A stretch of 64,000 nt of DNA from Planctomycetaceae bacterium (lineage in GTDB: Bacteria > Planctomycetota > Planctomycetia > Pirellulales > PNKZ01): contig JAEUIN010000326.1 of NCBI GenBank assembly GCA_016793115.1, forward strand, positions 1 to 64,000. Direction: 5' to 3'. This document shows positions 1 through 11,028 of this stretch, piece after piece (within the stretch, counting starts at the first letter, position 1; the number at the start of each line of letters is the position of its first letter). The notes below the pieces were generated by a model, which worked only from the letters and a program-made list of their open reading frames with translations, was not told the origin of the DNA and made no database searches. Both the position numbers and the translations under genes were made by a program.

Positions 1-2
1 TG

Positions 3-1223
<1,221 letters not shown>

Positions 1224-1272
1224 TCGCGCGCCGACGTCGGCCGAGCAGGTCGACGCGGCCCGACGACGCCGT

Positions 1273-2256
1273 ATGAGTTTCGTCCTTCTTTGCGGAGCCG
1301 CCTTGGTTCCGCTTTCGATTCTGCTCGCTTCGCTCACGCCGACGACGGCTCGCGGGGCTGAGCTTTCTTCGAGCGGCTTCCGTAAGTCGACGGGAGCCAC
1401 GGTCAAGTGGCGTGCGGCGGGGAGCCGGACTTCCCAGCCGATTCGCACGGCCGACCGTGACGCGTCGCCCGAGTTGCTCTCGACCGACGACGCGGCCAAG
1501 CCGCTCCCCACGGCCGACGAGATCTCGGCCGAATACTCCACGGCCAAAGTCATGCGCGATTCGGCCGTCGTGCAGGTGCAAGCGAAGTCGGGCGCAAACA
1601 GTGCGCTCGACGATCCGTTCGGCGACGCCGCACCGGCGCAACCGACGACGCCGAGCGCCGCGCCGCGCCTGCTCACCGAGCCGCGCACGCCGACAGTTGC
1701 GCCGACGCCTGCTCCGGTTACGCCGGCCCCGAGCGGCGGCAGCCAGTTTCCGCCGTTGCCGAGTTCCAGCGATCAAATCGCCAACGCCGGGGGCATCTTT
1801 CAGCAAGAGCCCTGCCCGCAGTTGAGCGATCTGAAGGCCATCAACAAGATCACGAACAACATCGCCGCCTCGCAAGGTGAACTGCCGAAAGAATGCTACT
1901 TTGACGAGAGCGTGATCTCGCCTCAGAATCGCGCTTGGCCGATGACGTGCTATATGTGGAAGGCTTCCGGGCTCTGCCACAAGCCGCTCTACTTCGACGA
2001 AGAAGCGCTTGAACGCTACGGCCATTCGACCGGACCGTTCTCGCAGCCGATCGTCAGCGGTGCGCACTTCTTCGCGACCTTGCCGGTGCTTCCGTACAAG
2101 ATGGGCGTCAATCCGCCGTGGGAATGCCAGTACGCGTTGGGCTACTACCGACCGGGCAGCTGCGCTCCGTACATCCTGCCGGGTATCCCGATCAACGCCA
2201 ACGGCATCGCGGCTCAAGCCGCGGCCACGGCGGGAGTGATCTACCTGTTCCCTTAG
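1273..2256 (+). CDS. Secreted proline-rich protein of unknown function
   Basis: Function not recognised. From the ATG at 1273 the product has a hydrophobic signal peptide (SFVLLCGAALVPLSILLASL) followed by a likely ARG-A cleavage region. A long Ala/Pro/Thr-rich linker follows. The C-terminal domain of about 150 residues is cysteine-containing and aromatic, with the stretches ECYFDES, MTCYMWKASGLCH, LYFDEEALERYGH and PPWECQYALGYYRPGSC. The C-terminal part looks like a folded extracytoplasmic domain. The frame is also open upstream to an ATG at 1156, but that start would overlap guaB by 68 bases and bury the signal peptide, so 1273 is preferred. The stop codon lies in the loop of a perfect stem-loop. 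Confidence 0.75.
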   Translation: MSFVLLCGAALVPLSILLASLTPTTARGAELSSSGFRKSTGATVKWRAAGSRTSQPIRTADRDASPELLSTDDAAKPLPTADEISAEYSTAKVMRDSAVVQVQAKSGANSALDDPFGDAAPAQPTTPSAAPRLLTEPRTPTVAPTPAPVTPAPSGGSQFPPLPSSSDQIANAGGIFQQEPCPQLSDLKAINKITNNIAASQGELPKECYFDESVISPQNRAWPMTCYMWKASGLCHKPLYFDEEALERYGHSTGPFSQPIVSGAHFFATLPVLPYKMGVNPPWECQYALGYYRPGSCAPYILPGIPINANGIAAQAAATAGVIYLFP

Positions 2257-2265
2257 GGGAACAGG
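2244..2265 (+). other. Perfect stem-loop across the stop codon
   Basis: CCTGTTCCC (2244-2252) pairs perfectly with GGGAACAGG (2257-2265) around a TTAG tetraloop that contains the TAG stop (2254-2256). There is no T tract, so it is not itself an intrinsic terminator. It could protect the mRNA 3' end. Confidence 0.6.
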
Positions 2266-2266
2266 T

Positions 2267-2405
2267 TAGGCGCTAGGCGTCGGGCGCTAGGCGCTAGTTC
2301 AGACGGAAAACAGAACGGGCGATGCGAACACTGGTTCGCACCGCCCGTTTTTCTATTCCAACTAGCGCCTAGCGCCCGACGCCTAGCGCCCGACGCCTAG
2401 CGCCT
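2267..2405. repeat. TAGCGCC-type heptamer repeat in inverted copies framing a terminator
   Basis: The left arm 2269-2297 is the exact reverse complement of 2362-2390 (29 bases). Both arms are built from the heptamers TAGCGCC and CGACGCC. The right arm has an extra CGACGCC-TAGCGCC copy (2391-2405) that runs into the 3' end of the minus-strand FmdB gene and supplies its stop codon. The arms enclose the intrinsic terminator at 2314-2352. Confidence 0.85.
2314..2352. terminator. Intrinsic terminator between convergent genes, probably bidirectional
   Basis: AACGGGCG (2314-2321) pairs with CGCCCGTT (2342-2349) and TGCGAAC (2323-2329) pairs with GTTCGCA (2334-2340), with one A/C mismatch and a four-base loop. 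Five T residues (2348-2352) follow on the plus strand. On the minus strand the stem is followed by a looser T-rich run, the complement of GGAAAACAG. It suits the convergent genes ending at 2256 and 2397. Confidence 0.85.
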
Positions 2406-2633
2406 GCTCTCGCATCCCCCCATGCCGCATTGCGGCTTGCCGCAGCCGCCCGGGGGCATCATCGGCAAGGCGCTCGCCGATGATCCGCCGGCGACGTGTC
2501 CGGCCGGCACGCTCAAAAGCTTCGTCAGCTTCGCGCTCGCGCACTCGGGACACTCCGGCTTCTCGGCCGAATTGCGAACCAGAACCTCGACGTTTGCATC
2601 GCAAGCTTCGCAGTGATATTCGTAAAGGGGCAT
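2397..2633 (-). CDS. FmdB-family zinc-ribbon protein
   Basis: A 78-residue protein beginning MPLYEYHCEACD, the hallmark of the FmdB putative regulatory/zinc-ribbon family. Zinc ligands are Cys8, Cys11, Cys28 and Cys31, and the tail is Gly/Cys-rich (CGKPQCGMGGC), as in many members. The molecular role of the family is unsettled; the name comes from a gene beside formamidase. The frame is open further upstream, but conservation starts at the internal MPLYEY methionine at 2633, so that start is used. No Shine-Dalgarno sequence is visible. The stop codon is formed by the neighbouring heptamer repeat. Confidence 0.85.
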   Translation of the reverse strand: MPLYEYHCEACDANVEVLVRNSAEKPECPECASAKLTKLLSVPAGHVAGGSSASALPMMPPGGCGKPQCGMGGCESRR

Positions 2634-2706
2634 AGGAGGAAATGCTGAGTGCTGAATGACTGATTGTTGAATCGAAGAGCCAAGTTCTTCCTTCGTGGAA
2701 TTATAC

Positions 2707-3402
2707 ATGCCCGACGATCTCACGCTCAACCGCGAACAATCCCGCCGCGTCGACCGGCTCGCGGTCGAGCGTTACGGCATGACCGGCCTCGTGCTCATGG
2801 AAAACGCCGGCCGCGGCGCTGCGGAGATCATCGCCCGGCTGTATCGCGCCCTCCCCTCCCCGGCCGGCCCGATCGTCGTCGCCTGCGGAAAGGGGAACAA
2901 CGGCGGCGACGGCTTCGTCGTCGCTCGCCACCTGGATAACGCCGGGTTGCCGGTGCGGATCGCGTTGTTTTGCGATCCGGCTACGCTCGCCGGCGACGCC
3001 GCGGCCAACTACGAGATCGCCCGCCGCGGCGGACTCTCGATCGGAGCCTCTACGCGAGAGTTCGCTCCGAGCGACTTAGCGGCCCTATTTCGCGAGGTTT
3101 CGCTGATTATCGATGCCTTGCACGGTACTGGCATCAAGGGGGACCCGCGACCGCCGTTTGATCGGGTCATCGACTCGATCAACGCCTCCGGCAAGCCGGT
3201 CGTCGCCCTCGATCTTCCCAGCGGGCTCGACTGCGACACGGGCCTCGCGAGCCGACACACGATCCGCGCCGCGCACACGATCACGTTCGTCGCCCAGAAG
3301 CCGGGCTTCCTCATGCCGGAAGCGCGGCCATACGTCGGCGAGTTGCACGTCGTCGATATCGGCGTGCCGCGCAAACTATTGGACGACCTAAACGCGGACT
3401 AA
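2707..3402 (+). CDS. nnrE: NAD(P)H-hydrate epimerase (YjeF N-terminal domain)
   Basis: Epimerises R-NAD(P)HX to the S form so that the dehydratase can repair damaged NAD(P)H; cytosolic. The 231-residue product is a stand-alone YjeF_N domain. It has the early ENAGRGAAEII helix, the Rossmann-like motif VACGKGNNGGDGFVVAR, the DALHGTGIKG loop and ALDLPSGLDCDTG, which carries the substrate and potassium site. Unlike E. coli YjeF it has no ADP-dependent dehydratase domain, so NnrD would have to be encoded elsewhere. The ATG at 2707 gives MPDDLTLN; a GTG at 2695 is in frame but adds only four residues. Confidence 0.93.
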   Translation: MPDDLTLNREQSRRVDRLAVERYGMTGLVLMENAGRGAAEIIARLYRALPSPAGPIVVACGKGNNGGDGFVVARHLDNAGLPVRIALFCDPATLAGDAAANYEIARRGGLSIGASTREFAPSDLAALFREVSLIIDALHGTGIKGDPRPPFDRVIDSINASGKPVVALDLPSGLDCDTGLASRHTIRAAHTITFVAQKPGFLMPEARPYVGELHVVDIGVPRKLLDDLNAD

Positions 3403-3405
3403 TTC

Positions 3406-3487
3406 GAATTCCCAACGGAATTTGCGGAGTGCCCGGATCGAAGAAGCTATTCGTCTCCGTGTCCTCCCGGTTCTCCGTTGTGAATTC
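3406..3487. repeat. Inverted repeat with GAATTCACAACGGA-type arms at convergent gene ends
   Basis: GAATTCCCAACGGA (3406-3419) matches the reverse complement of TCCGTTGTGAATTC (3474-3487) with one mismatch in 14. The same arm recurs as a pair at 11029-11138 and as half-sites at 13430-13439 and 40234-40244. It sits between nnrE and glnS, which converge here. Confidence 0.75.
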
Positions 3488-3515
3488 CTCCGCCGTTGCA
3501 AGCGGTCCGCTCGGT

Positions 3516-5207
<1,692 letters not shown>

Positions 5208-5297
5208 AGTTTCATAATCCGTTGCTCACCACAGTGACCCAGAATCGCAGAAGAGACCCCTGATAGTGCTCGGAGCCTCGATGTCACCGTAGTTCAA

Positions 5298-6863
5298 TTA
5301 TTTGGAATTCGCTCGTTCCACCGCTAGGGCAATTCGCTTCAACGACCGCTCTCGGCCTAGGATCGCCAGCGTGTCGAAGAGGCCCAGGCCGACCCCCTTC
5401 CCCGTCAGCGCCACACGGAGCGGGTGGACCAACTCGCCGATCTTCTTCCCTTGCGCGGCGATGAACTGCTGCGTAAAGGCTTCCAGCGGCTCAGGCTCAA
5501 ACGTTTGCACTTCGCCGACTTGCGTGCGAAAGGCCGTGAGCAATTCGACCGCGCCCGCCGCCTTGACCGCCTTGTCAAACGCCTTCTCGTCGTACGCGAG
5601 TTTTTCGGCGGCCGTGAAGAACTCCGTGTAATTCAAAATGTCGCCGAATGTTTTGATGCGATTCCCCGCCGCGTCGATGATTTTGGCCAGCGCCGGACCG
5701 GCATCGCACGGCACCGGGTCGGTCAAGATGCCGGCCTTCTGCAGATAGGGGATCACCTTTGGCACCTTCTGCTTTGTTGGAACCTGCTGCATGTAGCGAT
5801 CTTGAAACGCCCAGAGCTTTTTCGGGTCGAAGCTCGCCGGCGCTTTCGTCACGCGCTCGAGCGAGAAGTTGGCGATCATCTCCTCGCGCGTGAGCATCTC
5901 CGTCTTGTCGTCGAGCGACCAGCCGAGGAGCACCAAGTAGTTGATGATGGCATCCGGCAAGTAACCCACCTGCTCGTAGAAGTCGACGATCACCGGATTG
6001 AACGTGTCGGCCCCGGTGGTGAGGCCCATCGCTTGCGCGATCGCGTGGCCGTGATCGTAGAGCGTTTTGAAGTCTGGGTTCTTGAGATACTGCGCAATCT
6101 TCCGTTTGCTGAGCTTGTTCTTGCTCCCCGGCTCCGCCACATACGGCAAGTGGGCATACTCCGGCAGCGGATAGCCGAGCGATTGGGCGATGAACACCTG
6201 GCGCGGCGTGTTCGACAAATGCTCTTCCGCGCGGATGACGTGCGAGATTTCAAAATCGAAGTCGTCGACCACGCTGGCCAAGTGGTAGAGGCAAGTGCCG
6301 TCGGCGCGCTGGATCACATGATCTTGCTCGCGAGCCCAATCGAAATCGACGTCGCCGCGCACGAGATCGGGGATGCGCAAAGTCCCTTCGCGCGGCATCT
6401 TCAACCTCACGACGCCTTGCCGGCCTTGCGCTTCGAACGACTTGGCCTGCGCGTCGGTTTCGGCCATCCAGGTGCGGCTGTAGACGAACGCTCGCTTCTC
6501 GGCTTCGGCCTGAGCCCGCTCGGCGGCGATTTCCTCGGTCGTGGCGTAGTCGCGATAGGCGTGACCGGAAGCCAAGAGCTTCGCGGCGGCGTCTTGATAG
6601 CGCGCGGCGCGCTGCGATTGGAAATACGGCGCGTGCGGGCCGCCGACTTCGGGGCCTTCGTTCCAGTCGATTCCGAGCCAGCGGAAGCCGTGCAAGATCG
6701 GCGCGAGCGCGGCCTCGACGTTGCGCTGCTGATCCGTGTCGTCGATACGCAGCAAAAACTGCCCGCCGTGGCGACGCGAGAAGAGCCAATTGAACAGCGC
6801 GGTGCGAACCCCGCCGATGTGCAAATAACCGGTCGGGCTGGGAGCGAAGCGAGTGCGGACCAT
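5298..6863 (-). CDS. gltX: Glutamyl-tRNA synthetase
   Basis: Charges tRNA-Glu with glutamate; class I synthetase. The 521-residue protein begins RTRFAPSPTGYLHIGG, the HIGH-equivalent motif, followed by LLRIDDTD. The KMSKS-equivalent is KLSKRK. Length and order match bacterial GluRS. Its substrate tRNA also feeds tetrapyrrole synthesis. It is the upstream gene of the gltX-glnS pair. Its 5' flank contains a C-rich stretch (G-rich on the plus strand, 6919-6940). Confidence 0.97.
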   Translation of the reverse strand: MVRTRFAPSPTGYLHIGGVRTALFNWLFSRRHGGQFLLRIDDTDQQRNVEAALAPILHGFRWLGIDWNEGPEVGGPHAPYFQSQRAARYQDAAAKLLASGHAYRDYATTEEIAAERAQAEAEKRAFVYSRTWMAETDAQAKSFEAQGRQGVVRLKMPREGTLRIPDLVRGDVDFDWAREQDHVIQRADGTCLYHLASVVDDFDFEISHVIRAEEHLSNTPRQVFIAQSLGYPLPEYAHLPYVAEPGSKNKLSKRKIAQYLKNPDFKTLYDHGHAIAQAMGLTTGADTFNPVIVDFYEQVGYLPDAIINYLVLLGWSLDDKTEMLTREEMIANFSLERVTKAPASFDPKKLWAFQDRYMQQVPTKQKVPKVIPYLQKAGILTDPVPCDAGPALAKIIDAAGNRIKTFGDILNYTEFFTAAEKLAYDEKAFDKAVKAAGAVELLTAFRTQVGEVQTFEPEPLEAFTQQFIAAQGKKIGELVHPLRVALTGKGVGLGLFDTLAILGRERSLKRIALAVERANSK

Positions 6864-6999
6864 GAGCGAGTGGGGCCGAGAGGCGAAGCGAGAAAACGCT
6901 TAGCTTAAAGGGGCGAAGGCGGAGGGGGGAGGGGGGAAGGTCGGGACGCGGCCCGGCTTTTCTCCTGCCGTGCTTGTCTTGCCGCCCCTTTCTTCGGGT

Positions 7000-8277
7000 T
7001 TAATCCTCGTAGCCGCGACGTTCCATTTCCTTGTTGCGGCGGAGCGCCTTACGCTGGGCTTTGCTCAGTTTTCGATGATCGTGATCGTCGTCGTCTTCGT
7101 CGTCCAGGTCGCTGAAGTCGGCCCGCACTTTGTTGACCTTGGCGGGGCGTCGTTCCGTCTCTCGTTCGACTTCCTCGAACGCCGACGACGGGACTTGGTT
7201 CGACGACTTGGTTGCGGTTTGCAGATCGGTCGTCTTGCGCGCCGGAGCGGCCACGGCCGTGTGCGGCGGGTCGATCTTGGTCCGCTTGAAGAAGCCGAAG
7301 AGCGAACGCTTCTCTTGCGGTTCGTCATCGTCTTCAGCTTTGCCCGCGGCCTTCGCGACTTTCGTCGTCCGTTCGGCCTTGGCCGGCTTTTCCTTCTTGG
7401 CCTTCGCCGGGCGAGGCGTGATTTCCCCTTCGGCTTCCAGCACGACGTAGCGGCCGTGCACGAGCAGCGAACCGAGGAGCAGCAAGCCGGCCGACATGAC
7501 GAGGCCCTGCTCGATCATGAGCATGTCGATGCCCGGCGGCGGCGCGAGCCAACGGAGTTCGCCGTTGAGCACCAAGAGCAAGCCGGCGACGGCGGTGAGC
7601 AGCGTGAACGAAAAGAGCGTGGTCGACGTGCGGCACTCTCGTAAGTCGAGCAACAGGCGAACCGCGACCGCTCCCAACGCCAAACTGTAGATCCCGATCC
7701 ACCAGATGGAGCCCGCGCCGAAGCCGTGTTGACGACTGAGGCCGATCGCCAGATCGCGAATCGTTTCGTGTAAGTTGGCCGAGACGTCGACGCCGAGATA
7801 GAAGCAGGCGACGGCCGCGGCGAACCAGATGCGGTAGCGGCCGTGGTAGTCGTCGGCGCGATGTTTGCGCACGGAGTAGATCACCGCGGCCGCGGCGGCG
7901 GCGAAGCTGAAGAACGTCGTCGTCAGCCAAGTCGCCAGGCTTTGTTCGCCGGCGAGTTCGAGCGCCGGAACACGGCCGGAGGCGGAGAAGCGAACGAGTT
8001 GCGGCAGATAGTAGTGTCCGGCTTCGAGCGCGCCGACGAGCGCGACGCCGGCGAAGGCCAAAGCGGCCAAGACGCCGTAGCTGCGAGGCAACAAGTCGAC
8101 GATCCGCGGTTGGCGTTTCATGCGCGCCGAATCTCCGTAGCGATTGCGAGACGGGGAGCCGGAGACTTGGCGCGCAGCGGCTTCGACGTCGGCCGACTCG
8201 GCGGAGGCCTTCCCCCCGATCAGCTCTTCAGTCAACACGCGTCGGCGACGGTCGTCCGCTCGGCCGTTTCCCAGCAT
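7000..8277 (-). CDS. Five-helix membrane protein with charged cytoplasmic tail, unknown function
   Basis: Function not recognised. After an N-terminal hydrophilic stretch there are about five hydrophobic segments (starting near YGVLAALAFAGVALVG, then TTFFSFAAAAAAVIY, WFAAAVACFYLGVDV, WIGIYSLALGAVAV and LLTAVAGLLLVLNGEL, with a sixth weaker one around MSAGLLLLGSLLV). About 150 hydrophilic residues follow, Lys/Glu/Asp-rich, including an acidic DLDDEDDDDHDH patch and a basic end. An alternative start at 8121 (MKRQPRIVDLLPRSYG) would remove 52 N-terminal residues and place the first helix close to the N-terminus. I cannot decide between them. It looks lineage-specific. Confidence 0.7.
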   Translation of the reverse strand: MLGNGRADDRRRRVLTEELIGGKASAESADVEAAARQVSGSPSRNRYGDSARMKRQPRIVDLLPRSYGVLAALAFAGVALVGALEAGHYYLPQLVRFSASGRVPALELAGEQSLATWLTTTFFSFAAAAAAVIYSVRKHRADDYHGRYRIWFAAAVACFYLGVDVSANLHETIRDLAIGLSRQHGFGAGSIWWIGIYSLALGAVAVRLLLDLRECRTSTTLFSFTLLTAVAGLLLVLNGELRWLAPPPGIDMLMIEQGLVMSAGLLLLGSLLVHGRYVVLEAEGEITPRPAKAKKEKPAKAERTTKVAKAAGKAEDDDEPQEKRSLFGFFKRTKIDPPHTAVAAPARKTTDLQTATKSSNQVPSSAFEEVERETERRPAKVNKVRADFSDLDDEDDDDHDHRKLSKAQRKALRRNKEMERRGYED

Positions 8278-8609
8278 GGTTCTGCTTGTCGCGGCGTGAT
8301 GTTCGCCGCGCCCGTGCGCAATCCGCCCTTACACGCAGGCCTATGAAAGCGCGCTCATTCGACGTCGTCGTGATCGAAGGGACCATCCCTGATCCGTGTC
8401 TAGGTAATCTCGGCATTTCCGCGCGCGGAATCTCGACGGGAACTCCTCCGCCCTCCCAATTTCGCAAGCAGTGCCGGCGGCGATCGGGGGGCGGCCAATT
8501 TTCGCCGTTGACCACGGCCGGCGGCGCAGCCTACGCTGCCGGCACGCCGGCCGACTCTTCACCGGGGCGTCGCCGTTTGCGGCGGCCTCAAAGGACCGCT
8601 CATCGCACC
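8278..8609. other. Intergenic region between divergent genes, no gene seen
   Basis: This stretch separates the membrane protein (minus strand) from the glycosyltransferase (plus strand) and must carry both promoters. The glycosyltransferase frame stays open back to 8286, but the translation there is Arg-rich and unstructured. The only promoter-like match I see is TTGACC (8508-8513) with TACGCT (8532-8537) at an 18-base spacing, which is weak. Confidence 0.4.
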
Positions 8610-10259
8610 ATGTATTCCGCTCGTATCGCACTGCCGCTGTTGATCGCCGTCGCCTGCGTGCAGCAGTATCGCTGCGTGTCGCGCGCGGTGCTGCCGGCGC
8701 AAGACGCCGTCGACTTCGTGAGCGTCGCCCAGCGAATCGATCGCGAAGGTATTTCGGCCGCGGTGCGAGCCGAACCGGTGCAGCCGCTTTTCCCCGCTTG
8801 GGTGTGCGCCGTGCATCGCGCCGGCGGCCGCCTAGGACTACTCGCCGAAAATCAATGGGGCCCGGCGGCGCAACTGGCCGCGGCCGCGGCGGCCGTGGGC
8901 TGCGTCGTCCCCGTGTTTCTACTTGCCCGGCGGTTGTTCGGCCCCGATTGCGGGTTGCTCGCCGGATTGCTGGTTTGCCTGCTGCCGGAATTCACGCGGC
9001 TCGGCGCCGACGGCGTGAGCGACAGCCTTCACTTGATGCTCGTCGGCTGGGCGCTGTGGGCCGCGGTTGCGGCGCTCGACGCCGAGGACGAATTCGCCGA
9101 CGCCTCGCTCATGTGGTGGCTTACCGGCTCGCTGCTCGGGGCCGCTTTGCTGGTGCGCGCCGAAGCGGCGGCGGTCGTCGTGGCGCTCATGTTTTGGGCT
9201 GCGATCCGAACTCTGTTCCGCCGCCGTGGCACGGCCCGCGTTTCGCTTTCCGAATTCCCCGCCGCTCCCCTGCTCTTGCCGCTCGGCGGCGGGTTGCTGC
9301 TCTGCGTCATTCCCTATGTGTCGGCCGGTCTGATCTCGCCGGCGGAGATTGCTTGGCGCGTGCGCGGCGGCGGCGCGCCGACGGAAGACGTGCCGCTCAA
9401 CCCTGCGCCGACGTCGGCCGTCGCCGGCCCGGAACAACCGTTACGCGACGCCGCGGGCGAACCGCTCGTGTTCGGGCACAAAGATCGGACGCGGAGTACT
9501 CGGTTTCACGGATTCGTCGCGACCGGCGGGGAGTTTGTTCGCGAGTTCGGACAAGCCGGCGGACTCATCGTGTTGCCGTTCGCCGTCGCCGGAGCGTGGA
9601 CGCTCGCGAAGCGGACGCGCAGACCTGCCGCGGTTTGGCTCGGCGAGTTCGTAGCGGTTCACATGGCTTTGGTGTTCGTGTTCGCCTGGCGAGGCGGGTA
9701 TCTCTCGACGCGGCACGTGCTCGGCGCGGTCGTCGGCCTGCTGCCGTATGCGGCGCTGGGAATGACGACGCTTGCGGGAATCGCGACGACGGCCGTGAGG
9801 GCGCGCGGAATTTCGGCCCGCGGCGTCGCCGGAGCCTTCGCCGCTCTGATCGCGGTCGGTTGCGTCGCCGTGACCGCGCGGCCGCTGCATGAATCGCAGT
9901 TGGCGCATCGGCGGGCCATCGAGTGGCTCGACTCGCCGGCCGCCGGGCCGGGACGGGTGCTCGATCAGCAAGGGTTCACCGCGCTCGAATCAGGCCGGAC
10001 CACGTATCGCTTCGATTCGGCCGAGCGAGCGCTGGCCGATCGCGAACTGGCCTACGTCGTCGTCGAGCGGGCCGACCTGGAGGCGGAGAGTCCGCGCGGC
10101 CGCTCGTTGCGCACGGTGCTGGGCGACGCGACCGCAGCCGCGGCGACGTTCGCCGATCCGCGCAACCGGCCGCATCGCGACGTCCTCGTTTTCGCACGCT
10201 CACAACCGCTGTTGAATCTGCAGACCGCCGGACGGGAGACTTTGATCCATGCGCGATAA
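8610..10259 (+). CDS. GT-C-fold membrane glycosyltransferase (family 39-like)
   Basis: A polytopic membrane protein of 549 residues that probably moves a sugar from a lipid carrier to an extracytoplasmic acceptor; substrate unknown. The first helix is MYSARIALPLLIAVACV. The first periplasmic loop carries acidic residues (LPAQDAVDFV) where GT-C enzymes keep a catalytic Asp. EPVQPLFPAWV and GLLAENQWGPAAQL follow, then VFLLARRLFGPDCGLLAGLL and several more helices, and finally a soluble C-terminal part. The frame is open further upstream but signal-like sequence starts at the ATG at 8610. The stop overlaps the next start by 11 bases, implying co-translation with the methyltransferase. Confidence 0.75.
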   Translation: MYSARIALPLLIAVACVQQYRCVSRAVLPAQDAVDFVSVAQRIDREGISAAVRAEPVQPLFPAWVCAVHRAGGRLGLLAENQWGPAAQLAAAAAAVGCVVPVFLLARRLFGPDCGLLAGLLVCLLPEFTRLGADGVSDSLHLMLVGWALWAAVAALDAEDEFADASLMWWLTGSLLGAALLVRAEAAAVVVALMFWAAIRTLFRRRGTARVSLSEFPAAPLLLPLGGGLLLCVIPYVSAGLISPAEIAWRVRGGGAPTEDVPLNPAPTSAVAGPEQPLRDAAGEPLVFGHKDRTRSTRFHGFVATGGEFVREFGQAGGLIVLPFAVAGAWTLAKRTRRPAAVWLGEFVAVHMALVFVFAWRGGYLSTRHVLGAVVGLLPYAALGMTTLAGIATTAVRARGISARGVAGAFAALIAVGCVAVTARPLHESQLAHRRAIEWLDSPAAGPGRVLDQQGFTALESGRTTYRFDSAERALADRELAYVVVERADLEAESPRGRSLRTVLGDATAAAATFADPRNRPHRDVLVFARSQPLLNLQTAGRETLIHAR

Positions 10260-11001
10260 CATTCATGCCTTCGTGGCCGCCGCGGCCGAGAGCTTTCCGC
10301 TCGCCGGGCCGGTGTTCGAGTTCGGCTCGTACATCGTCGGCGGGCAGGAACGCATCGGCAACTTGCGGCCGCTGTTTCCGGGGCGGCGCTACGTGGGCTG
10401 CGACATGCGCGAAGGTCCGGGAGTGGATCGCATCGAAGACCTCGGCAAGTTGACGATTGCCGGCGACAGCGTGCCGACGGTGATCTGCGTCGAAACGCTC
10501 GAGCATGTGTTCGAAGTGCGCAAGGCGGCCGATGAATTGATACGCGTGTTGAAGCCGGGCGGCATCGTCTTGATCAGCACGCCGTTCAACTTCTATTTGC
10601 ACGGCTACCCCGACGACTATTGGCGGCTTACGCCGAGCTGTTTGCAGGGTTTGCTCGCGCCGCTCGGCGCCACGGCGATCGGTTGGCAAGGGGTCGACAG
10701 TTTCCCCCACACGGTGTTTGCGATCGGCTGTAAAGCGCCCGTGCCGACGTGGTTTGCCGAGAGCTTCGGCAAATTCACCGCCGCCTTCAAGCGACGCTTG
10801 CAGGCCTTGGAAGCGGCCGAGCCGTGGCAAAAGAAACTCAAGCAGAAGCTGCTCGGCCCGCTGCGGAGCAAGGGAGAGCGGCGCAAAGAGCGCGAGTATT
10901 ACCGCACACAGTGGATCGCCGCGCAGCGGACGAGCGAAACGGCCGACGCGCGGACCGCGGTGCGACAAACGCTGGCGGATCTATCGTCGGCCCGGGAATA
11001 G
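10249..11001 (+). CDS. Class I SAM-dependent methyltransferase
   Basis: A 250-residue cytosolic enzyme. The SAM-binding region begins FEFGSYIVGGQE, followed by the acidic VGCDMREGPGVD strand end. The family-typical ICVETLEHVFEVRKAADE, RVLKPGGIVLISTPF and HGYPDDYWRLTP segments follow. The last of these is common in methyltransferases of surface-polysaccharide clusters. The start overlaps the glycosyltransferase stop by 11 bases, so the pair probably acts in one glycan pathway; that link is inference. The C-terminal 80 residues are Lys/Arg-rich and helical. Confidence 0.85.
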   Translation: MRDNIHAFVAAAAESFPLAGPVFEFGSYIVGGQERIGNLRPLFPGRRYVGCDMREGPGVDRIEDLGKLTIAGDSVPTVICVETLEHVFEVRKAADELIRVLKPGGIVLISTPFNFYLHGYPDDYWRLTPSCLQGLLAPLGATAIGWQGVDSFPHTVFAIGCKAPVPTWFAESFGKFTAAFKRRLQALEAAEPWQKKLKQKLLGPLRSKGERRKEREYYRTQWIAAQRTSETADARTAVRQTLADLSSARE

Positions 11002-11028
11002 CCTGCCGAGCCTCCCTCGCCGGTTGAA

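Noticed and set aside
5424-6908. Long plus-strand frames opposite gltX (and 3774-5237 opposite glnS)
   Set aside because: Both synthetases are complete with all motifs; the opposite frames are codon-bias shadows of GC-rich genes.
8286-8609. N-terminal extension of the glycosyltransferase frame
   Set aside because: The Arg/Gly/Pro-rich translation precedes a clear membrane-protein start at 8610, so it is treated as intergenic.
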